Shown here one piece after another: positions 20,449 through 32,299 of a stretch of 64,000 nt of DNA. Each line of letters starts with the position of its first letter. Position 1 is the first letter of the stretch. A model generated the notes under the pieces. It saw only the letters and a program-made list of their open reading frames with translations. It made no database searches and was not told the origin of the DNA. Source of the stretch: Cladochytrium replicatum (taxonomy: Eukaryota > Chytridiomycota > Chytridiomycetes > Cladochytriales > Cladochytriaceae); the NCBI GenBank assembly GCA_025526935.1, contig JAHLKD010000001.1, forward strand, positions 744,001-808,000, read 5' to 3'. Made by a program: the position numbers and the translations under genes.

Positions 20449-21303
20449 TTATCCGGACACTTTAAGAATGAACGCAGTCTCGTCATTGTCGATGTCGCTC
20501 CCTTCCTCTTCTTCTCGGATCACGCGCTTGACAATGCGCTCGAGCCTCCTTGAAGCCGTCGCTACATCAAGTCCCGTGATCTCTTGCAGGTCTTCGTAAA
20601 GTGATGGATCACCGTATCCGATGTCAACAACAGCGCAGATCAAGTCTGAGTCCGAAACCGCGGCTGGGTCGCTTTCTTCGTAGTCGAAGTCATCTCCCGG
20701 GTATAGTTCAGACACATACGCGGCGAGTTTGACTTGTATCAGTTTGTCCGCGAGCGACCACGATGGGTCGACTTTGAGTATGGTCTGGAAGTGTGGGAGG
20801 GAGATGCCAGCAGAAAGGCGGGCAGATGGTGACGGCTCGACCACAGAGATAGTGATTGACGAAGATGGAACGGAAGAGATTGGGATGCCCAATTGCTTCT
20901 TCGAGCGAGGTGGGTGGGATTCTTTGCGACGTCGATGGCGGTTTTTGCGGATCATTTGGGCCAGTTTGAGCTCATTGATGCTGAGGTCGTCGCCTGACGA
21001 TGAGGAGGATGCTTCGGGAAGGGAGCGTTTGACATGTCTTCGACGGTGGTGGGGTAAGCTTATCGAGACTTCACTCGAGTTGATTGAGGATGCATCCGAG
21101 TGGAAAGAGTCGAGGGATTGCTTTGGAGCCAACGGTGTTGAAGTAGATGCCGTAGGTGGATCTGGGACAGTGACAGGTGTGTATTCAGCAGAGGATGTCC
21201 CTGATTGGTCATTGTTCGCAGTCGACTTTGAGGAAGAGCTGGAAGGTTTGAAGTGGGTGTGCAGTTTCCCTCTGATAGACCTGACAACGGTGATGATAGA
21301 CAT
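20449..21303 (-). CDS. Unrecognised Ser-rich basic/acidic protein, 284 aa
   Basis: Single exon. I start at MSIITVVRSIRGKL, because upstream in-frame codons are Pro/Cys/His-rich and unlike the rest. Residues 20-100 are Ser/Thr/Pro-rich and probably disordered. A basic patch (HHRRRHVKRS, RKNRHRRRKESH) surrounds about 90-140. The conserved-looking part is the C-terminal 120 residues, with LPHFQTILKVDPSWSLADKL, KLAAYVSELYPGDDFDYEE and DVATASRRLERIVKRVIREE, and an acidic end. It could be a fungus-specific nuclear or regulatory protein. No family is recognised. The open frame, codon use and a TATA-like run just upstream favour a real gene. Confidence 0.6.
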   Translation of the reverse strand: MSIITVVRSIRGKLHTHFKPSSSSSKSTANNDQSGTSSAEYTPVTVPDPPTASTSTPLAPKQSLDSFHSDASSINSSEVSISLPHHRRRHVKRSLPEASSSSSGDDLSINELKLAQMIRKNRHRRRKESHPPRSKKQLGIPISSVPSSSITISVVEPSPSARLSAGISLPHFQTILKVDPSWSLADKLIQVKLAAYVSELYPGDDFDYEESDPAAVSDSDLICAVVDIGYGDPSLYEDLQEITGLDVATASRRLERIVKRVIREEEEGSDIDNDETAFILKVSG

Positions 21304-21997
21304 TGGGATTGGGATGTGATAAGATTTGTGTATAAAATAATATTCAAATGGTGAGACACAGGGCGAGCAGATGCAGGGGTGGAAGGGCGGGTCTGGGAAT
21401 GTGTGCAACTGACTGGTCACAATGGCGGATCACAGACTTAAGTAGAGGAGGCTGATTGGAGGGGAAATCGCAATCGCCCCGTGCCGTGCCCTGCCCTTGG
21501 CTCTATTTTAAATACTCGCACCAGTCAGCCGAGTTTCGGCGTGTGCCGATGTGCTACGCTACATCACCATGCCATGTGCCGACGCGCGGAGAATTTGGAA
21601 TAAACACGTATTACAGTACCTCGGAACTTGGATGGTTTGGACCAACAGATTCCGTTGCATTCGGGTGCTGCAATTTGAAGACAGATCAAACAATTGCTGT
21701 TACTAGATTGCTGGAAAGTTAACGGAAAACCACGAAAAACTGAAAAGCTCGTTACTATTATCACAGGTCCCTTACCGCAAAGGTGGTGTCATCGCTTGAA
21801 AAATTACGTATCTGATTAGTGATCTGGTTAAAATATCTGGCGAATTTGAACCACCAAATGGATATCCGAGGGCGGTAGCAAAGAACCATTCATGATTCAT
21901 CCACTTAATCCCCTCTTTGACCACAAAAAATGATCATAATATTGGATGTAAGTCAGAGAATAATACCATACACCGGCCTGGGCGTAGAAGGGCAAAA
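21304..21997. other. Intergenic
   Basis: Upstream of the Ser-rich gene and downstream of the thioesterase gene (both minus strand). No further gene seen. Confidence 0.4.
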
Positions 21998-22851
21998 TTA
22001 TTGAGCAGTTGGAGGGCGAGGAGCAATGAACAAAGCTATTGCTTCAACGTGCACCACAGCGCGCTCAAGCACCTTTGCGATAAACTCTTTCGGATTCTCT
22101 GCGGACTCTCTGAAATCCGATTCGGAGAATGTGGGGTACGACACAATCTTTCCTTCAGTGTATGCTTTTCGCCCTTCGACTTTGGTAAGTCGAGAATAGG
22201 CGATATAGAATCGATCAGCCGGAACGGGTCGCCGGTAGTTGATGTTGAGATTGGCCGTGAATCCAGTTTTACCTGGAAGGTGAGGAATTGCCTGCAAGAA
22301 CAATATATGGTCAGTTGATAATCTCGGCCAGCAATCTCAACCACGCTCACTGTTTTAGCCGTGGCTTCATCCAAAATCGTTGCCAAGAACCCGCCATGTA
22401 CGATCCCGTCGTGTCCGCATAGGCTCTTTCCAAAGTGCAGGATCTCAATAACCTCCCGACTTGACGGGACGTATCTCAGGATCCCTTCCGTCGTCGTCTC
22501 CTGGTTCAACTCCGCATCTTTCGAGAAGAAAATTTTCGGGTAATGTGCGAGCCTGTTCTCGCCCGCCAACGTCCCCGTGGTGAGATAGTTGTACCACCTT
22601 TCGATGTTCGAGTCGTCTACCCATGCGAACGCGATGATGTGCGCGTAGGTCCTGTCCAAGGCGGTGAAGAAGGGGTCAGACTCGTGAGATACGAATATCT
22701 CGGCTGCATGCTCAGCATCGAGCTGCTTCTTGGGTTTCTTAGGAGGTTTAGATGAGTTGAGCAAGTTGATGATGAGGTTTCCTGCGGCAGCGGAGAGGGA
22801 GACTGCACCGAGGAGAGCAAACACCGGGATTGATCGTCGGACGAGGGCCAT
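21998..22851 (-). CDS. 4HBT acyl-CoA thioesterase-like protein
   Basis: Two exons (22851-22351, 22291-21998), 264 aa, with a 59-bp intron. The N-terminus has a hydrophobic stretch (FALLGAVSLSAAAGNLII), probably a mitochondrial presequence or membrane anchor. The C-terminal half is a single hot-dog domain: GKSLCGHDGIVHGGFLATIL, DEATAKTAIPHL and TANLNINYRRPVPADRFYIA. The HGG and the Asp/Glu on the long helix match THEM4-type thioesterases, which hydrolyse fatty acyl-CoA. The intron falls inside the catalytic helix region. It ends HVEAIALFIAPRPPTAQ. Confidence 0.82.
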
Positions 22852-23931
22852 TGTGAGTACTGGAATGTGCTTCAGATGGGATGATATGGGCAGAATGGGA
22901 GTGACGTCAAATATAAGTGGCGCAACGACTGGGAAGGTTGTGCATCCATCTGGGTGGTGTTGATCCGAGCCCAATTGGGGGACGCTCTCGGCAAAACGGG
23001 ACTCAATGAAATGGAGTGATGAACTTAAATATTTACCTCAATGTATACTCAGGAAATTGTATCAGAGTATGTTGGATTCTAGGGGCAACCCTAGATTAAC
23101 CAGCAAAGTTGCCAATGTTTCCTATGGTGGGTCGTGTCATACATTGTGTTCAGAGGGTCTCGACCCCCAGATCATGGTCAGTGAGCCCAAGGCAAGCCAG
23201 ATTTTGATTAGGCCACCAGTTTTTAAAGAAATTACATCAACCGTGGAAACTGGAAAGGTTTGCGTGCCGCTTACAGAGCTCTCTTGCAGTGGCCGGACAT
23301 TGAAGGGCTGGTCGAAAGTGACAAAACGTGCCCTACAATCCATCGTAGCTTAAAGAGAGGTCGTGTACAGGTAATGAAGTCAACACCTGAAAGTAAATAT
23401 ATGGAATCAACGCAAACTGGGATATTACGCTTCCGGGTTTGTTGAGGAAAGATCACAAATGCGTGTGGTAGAGATGATGCGTAGCGCGGAGCAGGCACAA
23501 ACTGTTTGTTGGAAATAGATGCAGTTGAAACTTCTTCAAGAATGGTGGTACAAGCGCTGTGCTTGTTGACACAGGATAATTGTTGATCTTGGATTGTGTA
23601 GGGGATTGAATATCGCAGTTTTCTTTTGTGTCGGGTTGCAGCTTTCGCTTCTTAGCACATCGTCGGGGCTTTCCACGTCGCACTTTGTTTAGGGGTTGCC
23701 GCTCATTTCCTGGCTGCTTTTGCGCTGATAGTTCACAATTCAAACCGCTTGAGCAGATATTGATTTTCTGGCTGATTTGAGACATTCAAGCATCTGCTCT
23801 AACGTGATCTAAACTGTAAGGCGCTGTCTACTCTGGCTTTACCTGACAGATATGAAACAACGGAGGACGTCCGCTTGTCATTTTGGGCACCGGTTGCACC
23901 GTCTTCATTCCTTGGTTTCTGCACAAAAAGT
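22852..23931. other. Gene-poor segment next to helicase relic
   Basis: A 110-codon minus frame (23453-23785) rich in Lys/Arg (RRGKPRRCAKKRKLQ) lies where the C-terminal tail of the decayed helicase would be and may be part of it. Nothing else can be supported. Confidence 0.35.
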
Positions 23932-25454
23932 TCAACACACATTAGCCAGCTTGTGATCTTGGCCTCCCCGGCCAATTTCTTGCCAGAACTCTTCGATCAT
24001 TGTCAGGACATCACTTTTTATGACAAAGCGAATGTCGGGATTGTCCATACCTATTCCAGGCGGTTGTATTGACGCCTCATAAAATCGAAGCAGCAATTCC
24101 TCCTTTGTCTCTTTTTCCAACATGGCCTGAAAACACCAACAACGGACTCCTGATCTTCCTCAAGCAAATCCGTGATTGTAAACAGATTTCCCTGTACTCT
24201 TTCTAGTTCAACAGTACACCAACCTCAGGCCCATGTTTTCTTCTGCCTCTTCGCTGGCAACGGCAAAATCTGCAATTCGCTGTACGTACAGTGAGAGATC
24301 GCACAACTTTGTGCTGACAACTGGCACGAGCCCAATGTATGGACGATCACATCAAATGTGTATTTTGCAATGTTTGCAAAGTTCAACCTGCGCAAATGCA
24401 GGTCGCCATCCGAGTGTGTGGCAGATCTGCTCTTTCTGTTTGTTGTGGTGCTGCCGTAGTCAGAGAAATCCAAACAACATGGTCAGGTAGAAGCTTTCGC
24501 AGGTGACCAACTTCTTGATAGTCCTTACAAAATGAAGCTCCCCTTAATTATTCTTCACAGTAAGGTCTCAAAACTCGGACACTCATTGTGCACTCCCATG
24601 TCACAGTGCAGTGTGCCTCATCAAATACAACCGTACCAGCACCTTCTTGAACGCATCACTTCAGGACATTGTCCCACTTCCTCAGCAAGTCTTCAGGACT
24701 CATCATCACTGGACAAATCATGGATCACTACCCACACTCAATAAACCATTTCGCAAATTTAACACCTACCAAATGCAAACTCTCCTTTCGAGCTCTATGT
24801 TCTGAGACCTCGGCTTCGCCTCCGAGCCAGCATGCCGACACTTCTTAGACTGCAGATAATACTCCTGCTCACTAGCGGGTGCTACCAGCGGTGTTATCAC
24901 AAGAGTAACACCGCCTCGCAATAGCCCAGAAATCTGACTAAAGGCACCTTTCCACCTCCCTTTCAAAGGTCAAAACCAATTGTTACTGTATGTATACCAG
25001 GCAAAAAGGTGTGCCTTTGTGAGTCCCAGTTTAGCCAAAGCGAACTGCGCTTGGCTGCCACTAAGATAGGGCTTTCTGGTGAGCTTTTCAGCGAGGTGCT
25101 TTGCAAAATTGGTGAACTGAATCAGGTCCTCGCCTCAAAGTTGTTTCGTAAAGCTCGTATCTTATGAATCTGTTCAACACATCCTCGTTCAAATGACTCC
25201 ATAGATAATTTCAACTCTTCTTCAGCAAAGAGACACCAAAAAGAACAAGCTGACACGCGCAATCTCAACAGCCGAAGAAAGAAAAGCTGATTCACATTTG
25301 GAAAAGGAAGGGGCGACAAACGTGCACCAGGTTGCATTAACTTCGATAAGTGTGACGGGCAGCAAGCAAGCGTATTTGGGTAGGGGCGAGCTTCAGATGA
25401 ACAAATTGGGTTCCCTAGAGCTGCATCAACCCTCGAAAAAAAGAGCGGTGTCAT
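23932..25454 (-). pseudogene. Decayed RecQ-family helicase
   Basis: Minus-strand pieces in several frames, in helicase order. First comes an N-terminal piece (about 25454-25000). Then LRGGVTLVITPL (motif Ia, about 24930), GTVVFDEAHCTVTWE (DEAH box, about 24620) and DYQEVGHLRKLLPDHVVWIS (motif III region, about 24510). Last is GIGMDNPDIRFVI with EFWQEIGRGGQD (motifs V-VI, about 24060-23960). The Walker A GxGKT is not recognisable, and stops and shifts lie between pieces. RecQ-like helicases are often multicopy in fungal subtelomeres. Nothing here proves such a location. Confidence 0.75.
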
Positions 25455-25691
25455 GCGAAGAAACTACATGAAACATGAAAAGAGAGTTAGACATAAACGG
25501 AAAAGAATACTACTAATAATAAGTCAAAGAAATCAAAGAAAAATCACTAAACGATTTGAGATGAATATAAACGAAATAAAAAGCGTACATACAGAGACTT
25601 CTGCGAACAAACCAGCGTCGGTGGTCAAAACCACCGTCCAATCATGCAAACTGAATGAAAATTCACCCACCAACTCAGAAAACCCAGTGTT

Positions 25692-27904
25692 TCAATTCCA
25701 TCCATTCCCAACCGCTCCGCCTCCAACGCCAGCAATCCAGGGGTCCCTCATAACCTCTGCAGCGTCTGGGCGGCACGATGGGTCGGGATCGAGGAGCCTC
25801 TCGACGAGCACGTCCGCGCCGCGCGGCCACACGCGCGAGCCCTGCTTGCCTCTACTCCGACGCGCGAAGAGCTGCGAATACAACGCGCCGCGGTCGACGA
25901 CCCGGACGACTTCCTCGGATCGTGTGAAGAGCTTAACACCTTCGACGAGCTCGTACAGCACGCAGCCTGCGGCCCAGATATCGGCTTTGGTGGCCTTGTA
26001 AGGTTGTCGACCATGAACTTCCGGAGGCGCGTATACGGGTGTGCTAAATACCAGTATTAGCAACGCTTGCGCAGAGAGGGAATTTAGCTTACCCATTAGG
26101 AAGCACTTCGTCCAATTCCCGTCCAAGCTCGTCCGTCTCGATCCGGTGTGCGAGTCCAAGATCGATCACGCACAAATCCCACACGTCGTTGACTACAAGG
26201 TTTGCGGGTTTGATGTCCCTGTGCGCAATGCGGCGTTCGTTGTGGAGGAACGCCATTGCGCGCATGAGCTGCGAGAAGATCCGACGGACCTTGTCCGGCG
26301 ACAGTGCGGGTGGTGAGATCGGGAGTTGGCCTGGTGCCGTCGGCGGTTGTGGGACATAGAGAACCTGCTCCAGGTCCCGTGTGTGGCCAGGGATGCACGG
26401 CATGACAAAGTAGAACGAGCTTGCGTCCTCGTAAGTTTCGAGCAATGGCATTACATTCGGGTGTCCGCCAGACTACACAAAATGGAAATCAGAAATGGTG
26501 GATACTCGTTCACGTTCTGCTTACCTGTGCCATCAACATTGCCTCGGTGGGTAGCGTTACTTGCAATCCTGCATGTGGTTCCCATCGCACTCCGGGCGAC
26601 GACTTTGCAATCCTCTTTACAATAGCTCGCTCTGTGACCCCAGATGACCACTGCGGCTGCCCTTGCATCTGCTGGAGCTGCTGCTGAGGTGATGGGTGTG
26701 CGTTATAATGCTTCTTTCCGCCATGCCGGTTCGGTGAGCCGGGGGAAGGCGTTCTATCTGCTTGGATGGTCCATCGCGCATCCACTCCGTTCTTCCCACC
26801 CCGTTGTAGAGGTCCGGCAGCAGCAAAGAGTGTTCTGTCACTGACACGGCGTGTGGCAAGATAGACCTCTCCAAATGCACCTGCTCCGATTCGCGTGTCC
26901 AGCGACCACACCGTCTCAAGATTGATGTTGAATTTAGGTGCACGTACAATCGTTCCAGTCATTGTAGGATCCCCACCCCCGTTTACATACTGGGGTACAA
27001 TTTGCTTGGGTGTTGCTGGGGGTGTTACAAGCGCATTCAGAGGGTCCGGATATGTCTGCACGCCAACATGGACAGTTGATGTATCCGTCTCCACCGTTCT
27101 CTGCCCAGGTATGTGTGACGCTCGCTTTCCTCCAGGCTGTGCTGCTGGCTGGGTTTGATTCGTAAAGTGTCCCCCGTTGGTTACACCTTTCGATGCTGGG
27201 AAGTACTCGCTTCCATTTTGAATCTCAAATGACAGTTGGCCTGGAAGCGTTTTCCACTCAACTTCGGCAATGTAGCCCTCAAGCTTGTGCACTTTAGACG
27301 TCAGGTCGGCCTGCCAGCCTTCAAGCTCGGACCACATGGATTCGTTGCGCTCAATAGACTCGCGAAGAAGATCGTGGAGTCTCTCGTTTTCGGCTCGCGT
27401 AGCGTCGAGCTGGCCCGTCATAACATTTGTGGCAATGGTGTGCGCTGTCTCGAGATCTCGAATCTTGTTGGTGAACTCCTCGAGCTTTGCGTTCACAGCT
27501 GCCAGCTCATTGGCTCGGGCATCGTCGGGCACAGTAGTACTTTGGTGATACGGTTGTCGTGTGGTAGCAAGCGTAGAGCCGCGGCGGGAAGATGTGCCTT
27601 GAAGCACTGAGGAGCCCTGTTGAGATTCGCTGGGTCGTCGTGGCACACTAAATGGAATATGTCCCGAGCGCCGTTGAGTAGCTTTGTTTGAGTCGGGCGA
27701 CGCCACCCGTGTGTTCGAGAGGCGGTGAGGTCGATTCAGAGAGGGGACTGGATTGTTTTGGCCACCCTCACCGACGGTCATGACTGACTTTCTCCCACTT
27801 GCATTCGTGTGGGGTTGTTGGTGGTGGCTCTGTTGCCATGGTTTGGGAACAAGCGGAGCTTCGCTCGGCATGGTGCTTGTGCGATTTCTGCTCCTTTCCG
27901 CCAT
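25692..27904 (-). CDS. Ser/Thr protein kinase with long disordered N-terminus
   Basis: Three exons (27904-26525, 26472-26093, 26043-25692), 703 aa. Residues 1-125 are disordered. A coiled coil follows (about 130-210, ANELAAVNAKLEEFTNKIRD). The kinase domain starts near 335 with RIGAGAFGEVYLAT. The likely ATP lysine is in ERAIVKRIAKSS after an unusually long insert. Later motifs are AHRDIKPANLVV (catalytic loop), DLGLAH in place of DFG, and TPVYAPPE (activation segment end). The C-lobe ends PSCRPDAAEVMRDPWIAGVG. HRD and metal Asp are present, so it should be active. The exact family is not assigned and the substrate is unknown. Introns of 52 and 49 bp keep frame. Confidence 0.85.
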
Positions 27905-28186
27905 CGCAAGGCTTTAGTGTGGGGATAACTCAGAACAGGGGTTGGTTGCTGTGTGGTTAAAATCGGGTTGTGCGATAAATGCTAAGTTTGAAAGAACAGC
28001 CGTGGTGAGTTCTGTTGTCCGAGTACCCTTCGTCGTCACGGGTATATAGGGCTATGCGATACTGGCGCTGGCCGTCTGAGCGCACAGCGTTGACCAAAGT
28101 ATCTGGGTGGCTGTGAATACATTTAATTGTTGAAATTATTATGGGATGACTTTATTCACAATCACATAGAAAGGTCTTGATCAGCT
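27905..28186. other. Intergenic
   Basis: Kinase upstream region and the 3' end of the next minus-strand gene. Confidence 0.4.
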
Positions 28187-29993
28187 TCACTCAACTACCG
28201 ATGAAATGGGATCACTGGATTCCATAGTCGGATCGGAAGCTGAAGACTTGGAACTAACTTGCGCAGCTTCTGCATTCTTTCCCACTTTTGCTGCTTCGGA
28301 TGTCGGTTGGGAAGGTGTGGCCACGCTAGAGGCTTTCTTGACCGTTTTCAACGTTCGAGTCCACAAGCGTCGTCGTGTGATGTAACCCAACTGAGCCTTT
28401 CGCTTCGGATTCTGCCACTATTATAAATAGTATTGTTATACCAATCAAAAGGATTCAACGTTTCGCTTACATAGTGATCTGAGTAGATCCACCCATCTTC
28501 GTCTGTTCTCTCGCGTACCACGCTCAACTGCCAATCAGGAGAGCTCCATACCCATTCCCAATCATTTCCCGCTTCAGGGAACTCCACTTCTTCCTTGCTA
28601 ACGTAGGCTACCGTTCCAGACTCATCGCTCCATGCCGTGCGTTCCCAGTTCATCATATGAGGAATATATCCAAGTCCTTGGAATTGCGTATATTCGGGTT
28701 AGATTAAGATTTTCAAATTCCACTGTTTGAGATGCTCAATACCTGCCCACCACCGCTGGTTTTCGTAGACTTGGAAAGTATATGTCGATCCAAAGCCAGC
28801 AGTCTTCTTGACGGCCTTAACTTGGCTTTGAATACCTCTCATAAGCGCGGGCTGTAATGTCCCAACGCCAGCCCTGAAAAGAGCAGTATTTTGGAAAAAT
28901 ACTGCCAACCCGACCACAAGTAGGACATAGTTGAGAGGAATGAACCACACCGCAATTAACGTGGGAACGATAGAAACCACCGTGTACATCATAACACCCT
29001 TGGTCAGTTCCGGATCCGTCCAGTCCAGGTAGTTGAGATGAGACATGATCAAATCGTACGCGTCCACAAACATCGCCATGGAATTCTGGATAAAGGTCAT
29101 GTTCTTCACGTATTGGGAACTGCCTACTGAGTAAGATGGCCCACCGCGAGATGAATCGGGCTTGAGAGAGCGCTTTGTTTTCGCATAATAATTTGATCCT
29201 ATGAGAAATAGAACCAATGCTTGTGGTATGATTGCGATGAAAATGGGATAGCGGCCTAATATGAGAGAGACGGTGAGAGGAATAATTCGAATAGAAACAT
29301 CTCGGAGAACACACATATGAACACAAATCCAATAATGGTCAAAATCGTTTCTGCCGGCTTTTCCCAGGTCAGGATCTCAACGATTCGATCATGGGCATTG
29401 ACCACCGGATCCAGTCTGTTGATGAGTCGGGAGAAGTTGAACGGGGTTGTTGTGAGCAAGTTCAACGCGGGAATATTGCTTTTCTCCTTTTCTATGGCGG
29501 CACTCGTCGATGCGGTGTTTGCAACAAGATTCTGCACCAATCCAGTCGTGTTGGCTGGTGACTCATCATCTACCCTTTTGCCTGTTCGAGCGCGAACAGG
29601 AGGATTTGCGGTTGCTGAGCTGAGGGGAATCGCGGGGGTAGTTGACGCCGACATGGTTCCAGTGTTTGTAGGGTTAAGCGAAGGTTGTGCAGGAACTGCA
29701 TCAGATTCATCGATCGACGCACGAGGAGAAGAGAATGCACTACTGGCTGACTCCTCCACGACCGGACCCGGGCAAGGAGACTTCACCGAACTCTCGCACT
29801 TTTTATGCACATCATAATTACACTCTGGTTGAAAGTAGGTGAGATCAAATGGTCAAATGACAAACTTTGCTGTAACTCTACTTGAGCATTTGAGACCCTG
29901 GTTCGAGATCCCCCACATAAACCGACTGCAGTGGTCGCAGAAGGCCGGGGATGTGTATGTGAAGACGCGGAAGTCGTGCTGGGATTCGGTCAT
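28187..29993 (-). CDS. C1 domain-Pex24/dysferlin peroxisomal membrane peroxin
   Basis: Five exons (29993-29882, 29824-29315, 29255-28743, 28676-28471, 28417-28187), 523 aa from MTESQHDFRVFTY. Residues 6-55 form a C1 zinc domain (H-x12-C-x2-C...C-x2-C-x4-H-x2-C, with the HKKC end in exon 2). A Ser/Pro linker follows. An integral-membrane Pex24-type domain has hydrophobic segments (FICRYPIFIAIIPQALVLFL, VVSIVPTLIAVWFIP, YVLLVVGLAVFF). The dysferlin-type domain has YENQRWWAGLGYIPHMMNWE and WVWSSPDWQLSV. Pex28-32 family proteins control peroxisome number and ER-peroxisome contacts. The start is uncertain: the frame stays open to about 30092 through a hydrophobic stretch that I read as intron. Confidence 0.85.
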
Positions 29994-30329
29994 GGAGGAG
30001 CGGCTGAGGCTTATGGGAAGACCAGAGCTTGAACCGGATCCTGTTTTTATGAAAAAGAATAGAAAATAAGAGAGAAGTGTTAGGGCTCCCATTGTTACCA
30101 ACTATCTACTCTGATAGAATGCAATAAGAATTACAGCAATTTCAAAGTGTTTCACTGACATTGCCACGCAACGCTGCTGTCCTTGGCCGTATTCCACCAG
30201 GGCCGAACGTTCGCCGCTGTGGACTCGCATACTACTGACTGTCGAGGTGTATTCAGCTCACCAATAACCAAAATATACCGATCTAGTGTGAACTCCTGCC
30301 CTTTAACCTGATCACTTCCTCATCCCACC
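29994..30329. other. Divergent promoter region, peroxin and ARP3
   Basis: The two genes diverge from this segment. A possible extra 5' exon of the peroxin gene could lie here but is not provable. Confidence 0.45.
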
Positions 30330-32008
30330 ATGGTCGCATCAAATCTTCCGGCCGTAGTCATTGACAACGGCACTGGGTATGCATCGATAGCCTGAAACAA
30401 CACGAGAAAACGAATGCGTTTTTTGTTGCGTGTATATGGTGTGCTGACCCCAATTTCTTCCTTCACAATCAGCTACACCAAACTCGGCTATGCAGGCAAC
30501 CGCGGTGGACCGCAATTCGTGATTCCGACCGCTATCGCTACGTCTGCTGCACCGCCCGGTACTGCAAAGGCTGGCGCTGGCGGTGCCTCTGCAGGTTCAA
30601 ACTTGGCGTCAAAGCGTGGAATTGACGACATGGACTTCTTGATCGGAGACGAAGCCGTCGCTGCATCGAAGACCCGCGAGGTTTCGTACCCCGTTCGCCA
30701 CGGACAGGTGGACAACTGGGACCTGATGGAGAGGTTCCACCAGGCCTGCATTTTCCAGTTGCTCAGGTGCGAGCCTGAGGATCATGTGTTCATGTTGGTA
30801 AGAATTGGTATCTTCTGGGAGATTTCGGAGAAATTTAAGGAGCTCGTATCTTCGAATGCAGACAGAACCTCCGCTCAACGCTCCTGAGAACCGCGAGTAC
30901 ACTGCCGAAATTTTCTTTGAGACGTTTGGTGTAAAAGGATTGTACATCGCTGTACAGGCGGTGCTTGCTCTGGCTGCTGGAGCCACTGCAAAGAAGGGTT
31001 CAGCAACCCTTACCGGCACTGTCATCGATTCGGGAGATGGTGTGACCCACGTTATCCCGGTGGTGGGTTTTCTCTCTCCCTAGCCATACGCACGTGTATC
31101 TAAAATGACCTTCCTTCTGTAGGCTGAGGGATACGTCATTGGCTCGTCGATCAAACACATTCCCATCGCTGGAAGTGACATTACCCGATTTGTTCAACAA
31201 TTGTTGAGGGAACGTGAGAACTCTATTCCACCTGAGGACTCGCTAGAGGTTGCTAGGAGGATTAAGGAGAACTACTCGTACACCTGCAGGGATATTGTGA
31301 AGGAGTTCAAACTGTACGACCAAGAGCCGAGCCGATACATTAAAGAGGAGTTAATCCACAGCGTGACCCGAAAGGTGATTTGGACAAAATTGGGAAGTTT
31401 TGTATATTGAATTGTCTTCCGTAAGCCTTACACCGTCGACATTGGTTTTGAGCGTTTCCTTGGCCCCGAGATCTTTTTCAACCCCGAAATCGCTTCGTCT
31501 GACTTCCTTACACCTCTCCCCGAGGTCGTTGACCAAGTGGTTCAGAGCTGCCCAATTGATACCCGACGTGGATTGTACAAGGTACTCCAAATTCAATATT
31601 GTGGCTCAATTACGAGCTCATTTTCTCCATTTAGAACATTGTGCTCTCTGGTGGTTCAACCATGTTCAAAGACTTCAACAAGCGCTTGCAATCCGATATC
31701 CGCAGGATTACGGAAGCTCGCCAAGCGGCATACAACGCTGTGCAGCAGCGCAACGTCCGTGACAAGATCACTGGTCAGGAGATTGAAGTAAACGTCATCA
31801 GTCACAAGAGGCAGAGGTATGCTGTGTGGCACGGTGGCAGCGAAGTGGCAAGCCTGGTGAGTTACATATGACCCATTTTATTGGGTGAGCTCATTGCAAA
31901 ATTTTTTTTCAGCCTGCGTTTGCCTCGTTGGCGCACACCAAGGAGCAGTACGAAGAATACGGACCGAGTATTGCTCGATACAACAAGATGTTTGGATCAA
32001 TGGGTTAA
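30330..32008 (+). CDS. ARP3: Actin-related protein 3 (Arp2/3 complex)
   Basis: Seven exons (30330-30376, 30473-30797, 30862-31062, 31123-31374, 31426-31581, 31635-31856, 31913-32008), 432 aa. Starts [20 protein letters not shown], with the phosphate-1 loop. A species-specific Ala/Gly-rich insert ([18 protein letters not shown]) follows VIPTAIA. Then [54 protein letters not shown] (phosphate-2), [30 protein letters not shown] and [20 protein letters not shown]. All are characteristic of Arp3, which nucleates branched actin at endocytic sites. The first intron is the longest (96 bp) and the others are 51-64 bp. Confidence 0.96.
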
Positions 32009-32154
32009 GGTTAATGTTAATTTTGTGATTCTTGTACGTGACTATGTTGAGTTCTCTGTGAATGGAATGTCTGTTGAGAAGCAAGTGTGAAAGGACAATC
32101 ATGTGGCAGAATTTTTGACAGTCCTTACAGAACACGATCACCTTGCCAAATACG

Positions 32155-32167
32155 GAAGGTTCTGGAA
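32155..32167 (+). promoter_or_regulatory. Heat shock element of Hsp20 gene
   Basis: GAAGGTTCTGGAA: three alternating GAA/TTC pentamers in perfect register, the Hsf1 binding pattern. It lies 43 bp upstream of the TATA box. Confidence 0.8.
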
Positions 32168-32209
32168 ATAGATGGCGTTGTTCCAGCAACTTCTCGGCTC
32201 GGTCGAAGC

Positions 32210-32216
32210 TATAAAA
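32210..32216 (+). promoter_or_regulatory. TATA box of Hsp20 gene
   Basis: TATAAAA, 84 bp before the ATG at 32300 and downstream of the heat shock element. The spacing suits a heat-shock promoter. Confidence 0.75.
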
Positions 32217-32299
32217 GGCTGGTTTCTCGCAGCCTGAGCACTGTGTACAAAACGTCAAGAGAACGAAAACAACCACTCGAATCTCGAAACCAAATAAAC

